Of a stretch of 37,683 bases of DNA, positions 21,780 through 30,868 are shown in pieces. Made by a program: the position numbers and the translations under genes. Below the pieces are notes generated by a model. The model had not been told where the DNA came from. It saw only the letters and a program-made list of their open reading frames with translations, and made no database searches. Source of the DNA: Symsagittifera roscoffensis (Eukaryota > Xenacoelomorpha > Acoela > Convolutidae); contig NW_026970668.1 of the NCBI RefSeq assembly GCF_963678635.1, forward strand, positions 64,001-101,683, in the 5' to 3' direction. How positions within the stretch are numbered: position 1 is the stretch's first letter; every line of letters starts with the position of its first letter.

Positions 21780-22425
21780 GCACTCGGCCCAAGTGGGCTT
21801 AGAAAAGAGAATTTTTATTGTCTTATGTGGTGTTAATCTTAGTGTTTTAATGATTTCAGCGACGTATGATGCTAACTCATATGGAATGCGACTAAAATGT
21901 ATGCGTCTTTGTTTAATTCGTCCGGAAGAGGCCCGGCAAAATCTACTTGGCGTTCCTCATTTGGTTCTACTATCGGTTCCATTTGAAATGGTTGTGATTT
22001 TCCTATGGCTAGTTCTCATTTACTATCTTGCTTTGTGCCTTGTCGGCAATTTTGAGCCATTTGGACGATTGTGCGGTGGAAGTGCGGGAACCAGATGTTT
22101 TCACTCAAGTCCAGCATTGCCGCTGCTCCCGGGTGAGTCAGGTGTAAACTGTCAAGGATGATCTGGCGCAACTGCTGCAGGATGATAATCCTTTCATCTA
22201 TTCGTAAGCAGTCGTCCTTGACATGCAGTGGTCGCCATATGTGAGTCGAAGCGCATCCCAATCTCTTTTCTAAACGAAATTCACTATCGGCTTAAGTTGG
22301 AGTTGGCTGGTCGAAATTGTTCGTGGTGCCTCGTGGGGTAATGTTACATCTGTTCCGACTTGTTGAGGGTCAAATCTACTAACGCAGTATTCGTACTACT
22401 CGTTGACTTTTACTGTAAGTTCTGT
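21780..22425 (-). pseudogene. Gypsy integrase: zinc-binding domain plus truncated core, copy A
   Basis: Minus strand, 22261-22016: the HHCC zinc-binding region with HLTHPGAAAML, WFPHFHRTIVQMAQNC. After a frameshift the core begins with QVDFAG (first catalytic Asp) near 21950. Directly after KDAYILVA the sequence jumps to a segment read as PYELASYVAEI-KTLRLTP, which belongs near the end of the core. The middle of the core, with the second Asp and the Glu, is therefore missing. The same join is present in copy B, so it predates the duplication. Confidence 0.7.
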
Positions 22426-22639
22426 TTGGGATTGCATATCATTGCAAGTTTGTATTTTTGTCGTTTGTGTTGTGGATACTCTATTCTCTGACTCCGTTTA
22501 GGTTTCTTTCTTTTTTTGCTTTACTCGATTTATCGGGAAAATCTATGTTGCTGGTGTTCGGGCTGCTTGTCCAGTCGGGTGTGGTTTGATAATTTTTTTT
22601 TTCGAATCTGTCATTCGCGCTGGTGTATCATCAGAAAAA
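22426..22639 (-). other. Gypsy pre-integrase linker remnant, unit A
   Basis: It matches 26884-27097 in unit B. At 22639 copy A jumps to the counterpart of 27929, deleting about 830 bp that includes most of the linker and the RNase H domain end. No intact frame remains. Confidence 0.55.
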
Positions 22640-23049
22640 AATTAATTGATCGATACTTACAGTGAATTTTTTCCCGTAAAGATAGTGTCTGAAATGCTTG
22701 ATTGCCCAAATAGTTCTAATTCGTATACCGAATATTTCTCCTCCAGTGAGTTTAGAAACCTGTGTCTGTGTTTTGCTCTAAAGCAGCCCCTAGCCCAAAT
22801 TTAGAGGCGTCGCAAACTATCCCTGTATCTAGATGTTGGTTGACATGTTTGTTTTCAGTAATTTCAGATACGAGTTTTAGGTTATTGTGGAATGCGGATG
22901 TATGTTTTGACTTCCAGTCTAATGCTTTGTGTTTGTCTGTATTTTTTAGCAGGGATTCTAGTGTCAATGCTCTTTTTGCGAGGTTTGGAATGTATCGAGT
23001 GAGGTGGTGTATTGACGCCATAAAAACTTTCAATTGCTTAAACGTTTAG
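22640..23049 (-). pseudogene. Gypsy RT-RNase H connection, copy A
   Basis: Minus strand, 23033-22752 reads FMASIHHLTRYIPNLAKRA, then DWKSKHTSAFHNNL and CDASKFGLGAALEQ. This is the Ty3/gypsy thumb/connection followed by the start of RNase H, where the Asp of CDAS is the first catalytic residue. A 30-bp deletion relative to copy B removes the WVAIAYASRFL-type segment; the sequence then continues to 22640 and stops at the deletion join. Confidence 0.75.
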
Positions 23050-23430
23050 GGTGGTGAGAACTTGAGGATTGCTTCTGTTTTTCTTGTTAGTGGTATTGTA
23101 CCTTCGCTACTTATTTGTTTTAAAAGCCCAACCCTCAACTTGTCCGCACGGGAATTTGCATTTCTCCAATGAGATTGCCAAATTTTCATCACTCAGTTTC
23201 TTTAGTACCTTATGTATTAGTTGTTTGTGTGTATCTTTGAAACCTTTTGTTACAATCAGTATGTCATCAAGATAAGCAAACGTGTTTTAACAATTCGTCA
23301 GTGTGAGATCTATGGCTTTTTGAAAATCTGCCGGCATTTTCGTGAGACCCTAGAATTCCGTTTGGAATTGGTATGTTCCTGTCGCTTTTCCCCCTATCAA
23401 ACTGAAATTTTATTGAGTGGGATTTGTGAT
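23050..23430 (-). pseudogene. Gypsy reverse transcriptase fragment with YLDD, copy A
   Basis: Minus strand, the catalytic motif AYLDDILIVTKG is read at about 23277-23245, followed by HKQLIHKVLKKLSDENL, then a segment with LEKCKF. These are the palm motif C and the following region of Ty3/gypsy reverse transcriptase. Only the 3' part of the domain is present, because unit A ends at 23430. A nonsense codon lies just before AYLDD and a frameshift after the LEKCKF region. Confidence 0.75.
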
Positions 23431-23433
23431 TGG

Positions 23434-23551
23434 ATCAGATCGCTCCAATTCACTTTTGCTTCTTCCACTTGAGTCAAAGCGTATGACGACATGTTCAGCC
23501 GTCAAGTAACAGTCATACTAACAGCAATGAAATTAATTTTCGTGAGATTAT
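23434..23551 (+). pseudogene. Inverted MULE transposase fragment closing unit A
   Basis: These 118 bp are the reverse complement of about 19650-19767 and of the matching part of MULE copy B. The plus strand reads QIAPIHFCFFHLSQSV, the central MULE motif, followed by a stop where Trp stands in copy B. With MULE copy A at the other side, the gypsy part of unit A is flanked by MULE sequence in opposite orientations. Confidence 0.8.
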
Positions 23552-23620
23552 TTTAAACCTTTGGCTCTTTTTTAGTTCCCCCCGTTAGATTAATTGTTCT
23601 TTGTTTTTCGACTTGATGGT
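23552..23620. other. Spacer between composite units A and B
   Basis: 69 bp with no match elsewhere in the window and no feature seen. Confidence 0.4.
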
Positions 23621-23772
23621 CTTAGCTATGTCAATTAAAATTTTAAGAAAAAAAAAGTTTATTTGATTTAGTGTTAATTTGATAATATTTAAAATTTAGT
23701 AATTATTTTTTTAATAATGTAAGTACAACCATCATAAATCATAAACCAATGATATTGTTGGTTTGATTTGAC

Positions 23773-24400
23773 CTAATCAAATTCATTATTTCCCTTTGTA
23801 GGTTTTAGTTTTTGTTTTTCTAGGGACTGGATTTTTTTCTTGACGTTCTTTTGGTCGTACTCGAACCTCTCAAAGAAGTTTGGAATGAATGGGTGCTTAC
23901 TTTTGACTAGTTTCTCGAAAATACTGTTCCAACCTTCTACAGCGTTGTTGGTGAAGGCACGTTCGTCATTGCTTACTTTTTGATGGAAACTCTATTGCTG
24001 TATGTCAAATCTGAGCTTCTTCCGTCCTTGAGGAGTCAGTCTTCCAATATATGTGTCATCAAAATAGTTAAAAATTTATTGACTTTCTTCTAATGCTAGA
24101 CCTCGAAGAAGCACGAGTGGGTAGAAATGCTGTTGACAAAAGCATTAGAATAATCTCACGAAAATTACTTTCATTGCTGTTAGTATGACATTTACTTGAC
24201 GGCTGAACATGTCGCCATACGCTTCGACTCAAGTGGAAGAAGCAAAAGTGAATTGGAGCGATCTGATGGGTAGCTATGACTGAGTTTTGCACACCTACTT
24301 CAAAATCAAATATAACGCGAGGATTATAGGCATCCTTAATCTGAAACATGTATTTTAATAACTTGGTTAGACATTCGGAGCAGTCATCTAGCTAGTTTTA
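23773..24400 (-). pseudogene. Mutator-like (MULE) transposase relic, copy B
   Basis: Minus strand, from about 24400: CSECLTKLLKYMFQ-KDAYNPRVIFDFEVG, then PIHFCFFHLSRSVWRHVQ. This is the MULE transposase core segment with the Asp-Phe-Glu motif and the CFFH motif. After a frameshift near 24075 the C-terminal part reads YFDDTYIGRLTPQGRKK, one nonsense codon (probably Trp to stop), then NDERAFTNNAVEGWNSIFEK, ending at TAG 23773-23775. YFDDTYIG and TNNAVEGWN are hallmarks of animal MULE transposases. The enzyme would cut and paste DNA; this copy is inactive. No terminal inverted repeats for the whole element were found. Confidence 0.85.
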
Positions 24401-24805
24401 AATTTTTCGCTATGCTACCAACTAGCAACCGAATTACTCAAATTTGAATCCGAACGAAATGTTTTCATCAGTTTGTGGAACAGTTATCACTTCTGTCATG
24501 GGCTTGTTTTTTGGTCTATGGTTGGGAATATTCCGCTTTGGGTTTTGATTTGAAATTTCGGAATTTTGTGTGCAGAATTGTTTTGTTTTGAATAGGACTA
24601 TTTCGTTCCGATACCAGACTTAACCAAGTTTCTTAAAGCCCTATCCCACCTAATATTCTGGACAGGTTTTCTATTTCCATGATTGCTTTTGGTGTTGCAT
24701 TGATTGCACACAAGCAGAGAGTAGATGGTCTTTCATTGAAATTTGATTGATCAAAAAGCTCATAACATTCGTGTGGCTGCAAACTTAAAGTTTACTGTCT
24801 GAAAG
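24401..24805 (-). other. MULE upstream region, unit B
   Basis: Counterpart of 19836-20307. On the minus strand it would hold the N-terminal part of the transposase, but every frame is interrupted and no DNA-binding domain is legible. Confidence 0.4.
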
Positions 24806-25325
24806 CTTGGTTGCAAGCTGCTCCAATGAAATTGTGTTTTCAGGTGAACCCCAAAAAGCAAAACATGTCTTTTTTTGCATCCATTTGCTCTTACTTTGGT
24901 ATCCCTTCTTCTGTCTTGGTTGCCCTTGATACCATTGTCGTCGTTGCAAACTGTTCCGAAGAAATTGTGTTCTCAGGTGAATCCGATTATAGCAAAACAT
25001 ATGGTTTTTCTTTGCGTCCAGTTGCTCTCAGATTATCCGTTTCTTTATTAATGCTGTTGGTATCCCTTCTTCTGTCTTGGTTGCCTTTGATACCAGTGTC
25101 TTGGTTGCAAATTGTTCCGAAGAAATTGTGTTTTCGGGTGAACCCGATTAAAGCGAAACATATCGTTTTTCTTTGCGTCCAGTTGCTCTCAGATGATCCG
25201 TTTCTTTATTGATGCTGTTGGTATCCCTTCTTCTGTCTTGGTTGCCCTTGATACCCTTGTCTTGGTTGCAAGCTGTTCCGAAGAAATTGTTTTTTTTTTG
25301 ATAAATTAGATTATAGCGAAACATA
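24806..25325. repeat. Tandem repeat block, units of about 160 bp, unit B
   Basis: Same arrangement as 20308-20825, with unit starts near 24807, 24944, 25103 and 25263. Units within a block resemble each other, but each resembles its positional partner in the other block more, so the array existed before the large duplication. Confidence 0.82.
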
Positions 25326-25387
25326 TCTTGCCGTTTAGAAGATGATGCCGTGTTCTCTGATACTGCGGATGACCCTCCGTCACTTCA

Positions 25388-25654
25388 TCAAACCTCTGTT
25401 TCGGTCCCTTGTTGCTCGGCATGTTTTGATGTCATTCCCCTGGCTGGTCTGGGTTTTGGTTTACCGCCTGTCCTCTTTCCTGTTTGTGGCTTTGCCTCAC
25501 GCTTCTTCTCAATGCCTTCCATAGCTTCTACATCCTTCTTCCGTTTTTGTTGTTCTTTCCGAGTTAACTTTTTGGGCAATCCTGTCTCTACGTCCTCCCG
25601 GAACAATTCATTTTGTGGAGCTTTGGTTGTTCGATGTCTAAAAATCGTAAGCAT
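25388..25654 (-). pseudogene. Basic post-integrase region of gypsy element, copy B
   Basis: An 88-codon minus-strand frame, Lys/Arg-rich (LPKKLTRKEQQKRKKD, then GKRTGGKPKPRP), with a single TSKHAEQQG unit. It lies downstream of the integrase C-terminal region and after one stop. See the copy at 20797-21195 for the tandem expansion. Function unknown; it is likely the tail of the gypsy coding region. Confidence 0.5.
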
Positions 25655-25690
25655 GGTCGTGTTCTCCTAGCCGATTTTTATGCTACATAG

Positions 25691-26143
25691 TCACTTTGCC
25701 GTGAAGGTCTGCATGGTCCGTACAAATGCGAAATCATTATTTCTTAGCAGGCGAGGCTGTTTTCCCATAGTATGAACCGAAGATGAGTGTGGTGTATACG
25801 TTAAAATTTTACCGTCTGCTGTCTTGTATTTTTGCTCAAATGTTTTAGGATCCTCAACTTTAGTAGCGAAACGGACTGTTTTTCCGTCTACCTGTTTTTT
25901 ATGCTTTTTTATGTTAGTTTCCACTTGTTTTTGTGTTCCCTGGTACGTTAGATTTAATGCTTCCTTGTCCTTACTTAGTAAATATCTTATTTTCCTACCT
26001 GTGTTGCTCCAGGTTGACCTTGATTCACCTCTTTTTGGGGACAAGTTTGAAGGTTCCGGCAGATTTTTCAGTGGGCGTTTCGTGATCTTGATCGACCAGC
26101 ATTGAAGGTCGTACTGAATTTCTGGCTGAAGTGGCGGATACAT
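25691..26143 (-). pseudogene. Gypsy integrase C-terminal region, copy B
   Basis: A 150-codon minus-strand frame starting YPPLQPEIQYDLQCW, with a basic middle (KKHKKQVDGKTVRFATK) and end (MGKQPRLLRNNDFAFVRT). It follows the truncated integrase core on the same strand and keeps the frame that copy A lost by a 1-bp insertion. No catalytic residues; this position in Ty3/gypsy polyproteins usually holds the integrase C-terminal DNA-binding region. It probably has no true start codon of its own, being a piece of a polyprotein. Confidence 0.6.
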
Positions 26144-26239
26144 TAGGTGTTTTGATCAACACAAGCGTGTTTTGCGTTTTCCCAATATAGATTGTTTGGT
26201 GAGCCTATTTTGGCCGTGTTTGAAAATGGTGTGATGGGC

Positions 26240-26890
26240 ACTCGGCCCAAGTGGGCTTAGAAAAGAGAATTTTTATTGTCTTATGTGGTGTTAATCTTAG
26301 TGTTTTAAAGATTTCAGCGACGTATGATGCTAACTCATATGGAATGCGACTAAAATGTATGCGTCTTTGTTTAATTCGTCCGGAAGAGGCCCGGCAAAAT
26401 CTACTTGGCGTTCCTCATTTGGTTCTACTATCGGTTCCATTTGAAATGGTTGTGATTTTCCTATGGCTAGTTCTCATTTACTATCTTGCTTTGTGCCTTG
26501 TCGGCAATTTTGAGCCATTTGGACGATTGTGCGGTGGAAGTGCGGGAACCAGATGTTTTCACTCAAGTCCAGCATTGCCGCTGCTCCCGTGTGAGTCGGG
26601 TGTAAACTGTCAAGGATGATCTGGCGCAACTGCTGCGGGATGATAATCCTTTCATCTATTAGTAAGCAGTCGTCCTTGACATGCAGTGGTCGCCATATGT
26701 GAGTCGAAGCGCATCCCAATCTCTTTTCTAAACGAAATTCACTATCGGCTTAAGTTGGAGTTGGCTGGTCGAAATTGTTCGTGGTGCCTCGTGGGGTAAT
26801 GTTACATCTGTTCCGACTTGTTGAGGGTCAAATCTACTAACGCAGTATTCGTACTGCTCGTTGACTTTCACTGTAAGTTCTGTTTGGGAT
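26240..26890 (-). pseudogene. Gypsy integrase: zinc-binding domain plus truncated core, copy B
   Basis: Minus strand from 26890: a pre-integrase segment (QTELTVKVNEQYEYCVSRFD, then LPHEAPRTIS), a frameshift, and then the zinc-binding domain at 26719-26474 (LHPTHTGAAAML ... WFPHFHRTIVQMAQNC). A further frameshift is followed by the core start EERQVDFAGPLPDEL with the first catalytic Asp. The core then jumps from KDAYILVA to PYELASYVAEI at about 26340, losing the stretch with the other two catalytic residues. The join is identical in copy A, so the element was already defective. Integrase would insert the cDNA into the genome. Confidence 0.75.
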
Positions 26891-27157
26891 TGCATATCAT
26901 TGCAAGTTTGTTTTTTTGTCGTTTGTGTTGTGGATACTCTATTCTCTGACTCCGTTTAGGTTTCTTTCTTTTTTTGCTTTACTCGATTTATCGGGGAAAT
27001 CTATGTTGCTGGTGTTCGGGCTGCTTGTCCAGTCGGGTGTGGTTTGATAATTTTTTTTTTCGAATCTGTCATTCGCGCTGGTGTATCATCAGAAAAAAAA
27101 TAATTTTCGGGAAATTTTTCGGTTTTCTACTTGGTTTTAGTTCTCTGGCGTCTTGTA
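26891..27157 (-). other. Degraded gypsy pre-integrase linker, unit B
   Basis: Belongs to the gypsy element by position and by its partial match in unit A. A plus-strand frame crosses it, but that strand is antisense to the element and is considered chance. Confidence 0.45.
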
Positions 27158-27691
27158 TTACAGAAGACGAATTTGTCGTTGGAGATGACGGGCTTGTTGT
27201 CGTGGATTGGGTTGTTCACGGTTCAAACGTCGTTGTTTGCGTCCTTCTATACCAGCGTGGATCTGATGGAATATCTTCCCGGTCGGACTCTCCTCTCCAG
27301 GTGATTTCGGGCTTACGTCCTCTGGGGGTTCTGTTTGACGAAATGTTTGATGAAGGTTAGGTTTGTGCATAGTTAGGTATGTAAATCCTTTATGGTTTTT
27401 TTTGTTTTGTCGTCTCAACGTGTTTTCTGCAATTTCGCGTGCTGAAAGGGAATTGACAATATTTTGCTTATTTCTCAAATTTGTCTGCTGCTTCTGACGA
27501 GTACAATTGGTCAAGTGATTGTTTTCGTTCTGATTTGGATGACCGCTTGTTTTCTGTTTAGAATGTTTGAAGTGCCCTGGACTTTGCAATTGAGTTGTTG
27601 CCTTCCTTTTATATTCCGCGCGCTTTTTGTTCAGCCGATGGGGAGCTCCATTCTGATTAGCCAAGGTGTTCCATATGACGATGTCAACCAA
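27158..27691 (-). pseudogene. Gypsy RNase H-integrase linker
   Basis: A 177-codon minus-strand frame beginning VDIVIWNTLANQNGAPHRL. It is rich in Asn, Gln, Lys and Pro, without catalytic motifs. It follows RNase H after a frameshift at about 27700 and precedes the integrase zinc-binding domain. A long hydrophilic linker here is unusual but fits the position; it could be a disordered tether. Absent from copy A because of its deletion. Confidence 0.5.
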
Positions 27692-28343
27692 TTCAAGGTT
27701 TGAGATAAAGGAGTTAATTGACGAAAGAACAAGTTTTTCATCGAAATCGCTGGGGGTAGCGCTAATCCTACCGGGTTTCTGGACGTATAGTCAATTATTC
27801 CTATCTTTATTCCTGCTAAATGTTTGATATCGAATGTAAATGGTATCAATCTATCGATCCACCTAGTGAGCCTATTTTGACTGGTCTTTGATTGTTCGCT
27901 GGCGTTCAACGCGCTTATCAAAGCTTGATGATCGATACTTACAGTGAATTTTTTCCCGTAAAGATAGTGTCTGAAATGCTTGATTGCCCAAATAGTTCTA
28001 ATTCGTATACCGAATATTTCTCCTCCAGTGAGTTTAGAAATCTTGAAGCATATGCTATTGCTACCCAACCTGTGTCTGTTTTTTGCTCTAAAGCAGCCCC
28101 TAGCCCAAATTTAGAGGCGTCGCAAACTATCCCTGTATCTAGATGTTGGTTGACATGTTTGTTTTCAGTAATTTCAGATACGAGTCTTAGGTTATTGTGG
28201 AATGCGGATGTATGTTTTGACTTCCAGTCTAATGCTTTGTGTTTGTCTGTATTTTTTAGCAGGGATTCTAGTGTCAATGCTCTTTTTGCTAGGTTTGGAA
28301 TGTATCGAGTGAGGTGGTGTATTGACGCCATAAAAACGTTCAA
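27692..28343 (-). pseudogene. Gypsy RNase H domain
   Basis: Minus strand from 28343: FMASIHHLTRYIPNLAKRA (connection), CDASKFGLGAALEQKTDTGW, AIAYASRFLNSLEEKYSVYE with the Glu of the active site. After a frameshift come TIWAIKHFRHYLYGKKFTV, SIDHQALISAL and LTRWIDRLIPFTFDIKHLAG, ending DYTSRNPVG. This is the standard Ty3/gypsy RNase H order, including the DH pair and the DYTSR end motif. It would degrade the RNA strand during reverse transcription. Broken by at least one frameshift near 27950. Confidence 0.85.
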
Positions 28344-29130
28344 TTGCTTAAACGTTTAGAGTGGTGAGAACTTGAGGATTGCTTCTGTTTTTCTTGTTAG
28401 TGGTATTTTACCTTCGCTACTTATTTTTTTTAAAAGCCCAACCCTCAACTTGTCCGCACGCGAATTTGCATTTCTCCAGTGAGATTGCCAAACTTTCATC
28501 ACTCAGTTTCTTTAGTACCTTATGTATTAGTTGTTTGTGTGTATCTTTGAAACCTTTTGTTACAATCAGTATGTCATCAAGATAAGCAAACGTGTTTTAA
28601 CAATTCGTCAGTGTGAGATCTATGGCTTTTTGAAAATCTGCCGGCATTTTCGTGAGACCCTAGAATTCCGTTTGGAATTGGTATGTTCCTGTCGCTTTTC
28701 CCCCTATCAAACTGAAATTTTATTGATATCATGTATCCTTATCCAGTGGGATTTGTGAATATGCGTATCGTAAATCGAGAGTTGTGAAGGGAAATTGCTG
28801 TGTGTCATCAGCCTTGATGATTTGTGCAATGTTGTCCGATAAAAGTTCATTATTTGGCATTTGGTATTTGTTTTTGTATATGAAATTATTGATTTTTTTT
28901 AGATTTTAGCGCAAGTTTGACTGTTTGATCCTTTTTGACCGTTATAACGACCGGCCGATGAATTGTTTGTCAAAACATTTATCTAGTTTTTTGATATGCT
29001 TTTGATCTATTAGTTTATTCAGTTCCGTTTCCGCTTTTTCTCGTAGATGAATGGTTATCCTTCGGCCTTTTTGTTAGATCGGAGTGATATTCTGAAAAAA
29101 TTATGTTCGCATTACTTGATTTTTTCATTG
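28344..29130 (-). pseudogene. Gypsy reverse transcriptase, broken
   Basis: On the minus strand the domain is read in pieces: REKAETELNKLIDQKHIKKL, a segment beginning FDKQFIG near 28970, and after frameshifts NKYQMPN near 28865. A substrate segment preserving DLRYAYS follows near 28755, then AYLDDILIVTKG at 28587-28555, KQLIHKVLKKLSDENL and LEKCKF. These are the Ty3/gypsy RT motifs in correct order, with the catalytic YLDD kept. Several frameshifts and stops make it inactive. It lies between protease (upstream) and RNase H (downstream), as expected. Confidence 0.8.
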
Positions 29131-29205
29131 ACCAATTCTCACACAAAGTTCCTGGAGATTTTCTATAACCCAGTTTTTTATTTCCTTTTCAGAATTTTCT
29201 TCTTT

Positions 29206-29570
29206 TTATGAATATTTAACATCTGATTGTGTCTTGGCGTGTCTTGTACGATTTTGAAACCAATTTTTGCTAAGGATGTTCCATCCGATGATAAACGGAG
29301 CCTTCTTGTCGTCTACGATGATAAACGGAGCCGATTGGATTATCCACCATCCGGATTCCACCTCAATGATTAGTCGCCCTTTTGGAACGATGTATTCCCC
29401 ATTATAGCAGGCGAGGTTTCGGGCTGCATCCTCCGGTGGGATGAAATGCAACATTGCGGAACGATCGTTTATTTGTAGTCTTTCCTCCGTTTTTTCGTTG
29501 AGAAAGGACATGGGGCTTCCAGAATCTGCAATGGCGAAGAAATCTTCGGAGTAAGATTTTAGTTTTAATA
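29206..29570 (-). pseudogene. Gypsy aspartic protease
   Basis: Minus-strand frame reading FFAIADSGSPMSFLNEKT, with the aspartic protease active site DSG encoded at 29518-29526. The end APFIIGWNILSKN corresponds to the conserved IIG-D-L helix motif with Asp changed to Asn. A 16-bp tandem duplication at 29289-29336 (gatgataaacggagcc twice) gives APFII twice in the protein. Retroviral-type proteases of this sort act as dimers to cut the polyprotein. It stops at 29206, before RT. Confidence 0.75.
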
Positions 29571-29574
29571 TTTG

Positions 29575-30790
29575 TCAATTGAGATCTTCTTCTTTTATAT
29601 TTACTGAGTTTCGGATTTCAAATGCTTCTGATACCGCTAAAACGGTAAAGTTATCCTGAGGAATTTCCTCCCAACCGTTTGTCGATATGATTTCAGCGTA
29701 AGCCACTGGTTCATTCTTGTCTTCTGCGGTGATAGAATCCTCCACTTCGTTGTCTTGTTGACTGCCTGTTTCTTGCATGTAGTTAACGTTTGTTGATCTA
29801 CATGCTTTTGCAAAATGGCCTCGTTTGGCGCATATAGGCAGATTTTGTCTTTTGCTGGGCATGACGTCAAATATTTTAGTCCAAATTGTCTGCCATATTC
29901 ATAGCAAGTTTTGTTTTGGTTTCTTTGTTGGTTTTGTTGCCCCCGTGGAATGTAAGTTATCCGGGAAAAATGTTCCGACCTCACAGGTTTCCCCGACCTC
30001 TTTGGCTGTTTTGGTACGGAATCGTTTGGTTACCACCTATCGCGCGTGGTTGAATGTAGCCCATTGGTTCTTGTTTCTTTGATGTGTTTGTAGTTGTTTG
30101 AGCTCCAATTGGATTTGTTTTGATCGCTTTACTAAGTCGTGTATCTTTTTCTCTCCTGATTGTATATTCGTAGGCGTCTTGTGGTGATCTGCTTTCTGCC
30201 AACAGTTCTTCTGCATTTTTTTGTTGGAAATTTGGGCCGTGAACATATCACGAACCCATTCATCTTATCGATCCCCACAAACAACCTGTGAAGCAAGTTC
30301 GACCAAATCTGCATGAAACTGCTCCAACGTCTCATTTTTTCGTTGGTTCGAAAGGTTTAAAGTTGTACCTTTCGAAAGCTATGATTCGTGTGATTACGAA
30401 TATGTCTCTTAATATTCGCATTAGCTCTTTTGTAGTTGATGCTTTGATATCGATGTTCTATCTCTTTTGTTGCAGTTTTCCACGCCCATCTGCTCCAAGA
30501 CATAAGAATCGGTGGCTTCTGAGATTTGCGTATGCGTCATCCTGTTGTATATTTTTACAAAGTATGCTTTTTTCTCTGCTTTTTAACATTATTTTCCCTA
30601 GTAACTCGTTTTTCTTGATTTCTGATTTTCCTAATACGACTTTGCGCATCTGTTTCTCCAGTGATCTCAACCTCGTAGGTCGGTTCCGTTGGTTCTTGCA
30701 CGGGATGTTTTGTTCTTAACAAATTTCTTACCTCTATTCCGTCCTTGTCAAAAACGGTCATCTACCTCATTGCCCCTCTCTTTGACCATT
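29575..30790 (-). pseudogene. Gypsy gag-like region with zinc knuckles
   Basis: Minus strand, broken by several frameshifts. Pieces in order: start region near 30761 (VFDKDGIEVRNLLRTKHPVQ); near 30310 ETLEQFHADLVELASQVVCG; then RDMFTAQISNKKMQK; near 30200 AESRSPQDAYEYTIRREK, a strongly gag-like segment. Next comes CYEYGRQFG with the second Cys of the first knuckle replaced by Tyr, TSCPAKDKICL, and CAKRGHFAKACRS, an intact CCHC-type second knuckle at about 29850-29810. Gag binds RNA and forms the particle. Position just downstream of the primer binding site supports the call. Confidence 0.75.
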
Positions 30791-30850
30791 CCAATGGTAG
30801 TTCTAGGGATCCCTTCTGCCAGAGGGGTGGAATACTCAGCGGGTTTTTGT

Positions 30851-30868
30851 ATCCTGCTGGCTGCGCCA
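30851..30868 (-). promoter_or_regulatory. Primer binding site, tRNA-Ser type
   Basis: The minus strand reads TGGCGCAGCCAGCAGGAT directly after a sequence ending in CA. Its complement, ATCCTGCTGGCTGCGCCA, resembles the 3' end of animal serine tRNAs with CCA added, differing by one base from ATCCTGCCGGCTGCGCCA as I remember that family. Such a site primes minus-strand DNA synthesis just inside the 5' LTR. Confidence 0.6.

Larger units (their letters stand above)
18562..23430. repeat. Composite tandem duplication unit A (MULE + repeats + gypsy)
   Basis: It matches unit B (23621-28751) in the same order and orientation from 'cttagctatgtc' to 'gtgggatttgtga'. Differences: A carries a fold-back insertion (19091-19552), lacks about 65 bp of the MULE C-terminus near 18830 and lacks B's 27098-27928 (RNase H tail and linker). 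It also lacks a 30-bp piece near 22757 and 21 bp near 23415, but has two extra copies of a 27-bp minisatellite at 20901. A is the more decayed copy. Confidence 0.88.
23621..28751. repeat. Composite tandem duplication unit B (MULE + repeats + gypsy)
   Basis: Direct repeat of 18562-23430. It is the fuller copy: it keeps the MULE C-terminus, the integrase-RNase H linker, and the RT segment that continues past 28751 into the rest of the gypsy element. The similarity stops on the left at 'cttagctatg'. Confidence 0.88.

Noticed and set aside
21793-22161. Plus-strand open frames across the gypsy copies (also 22762-23049, 26251-26619, 27892-28359, 30288-30719).
   Set aside because: They are antisense shadows of the minus-strand gypsy coding regions, where the recognised domains lie.
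19645-23551. Inverted MULE pieces considered as terminal inverted repeats of a Ginger-like DNA transposon carrying a gypsy-type integrase.
   Set aside because: The repeats encode internal MULE transposase motifs, and the inside also holds reverse transcriptase and RNase H, so this is a gypsy fragment beside MULE fragments.
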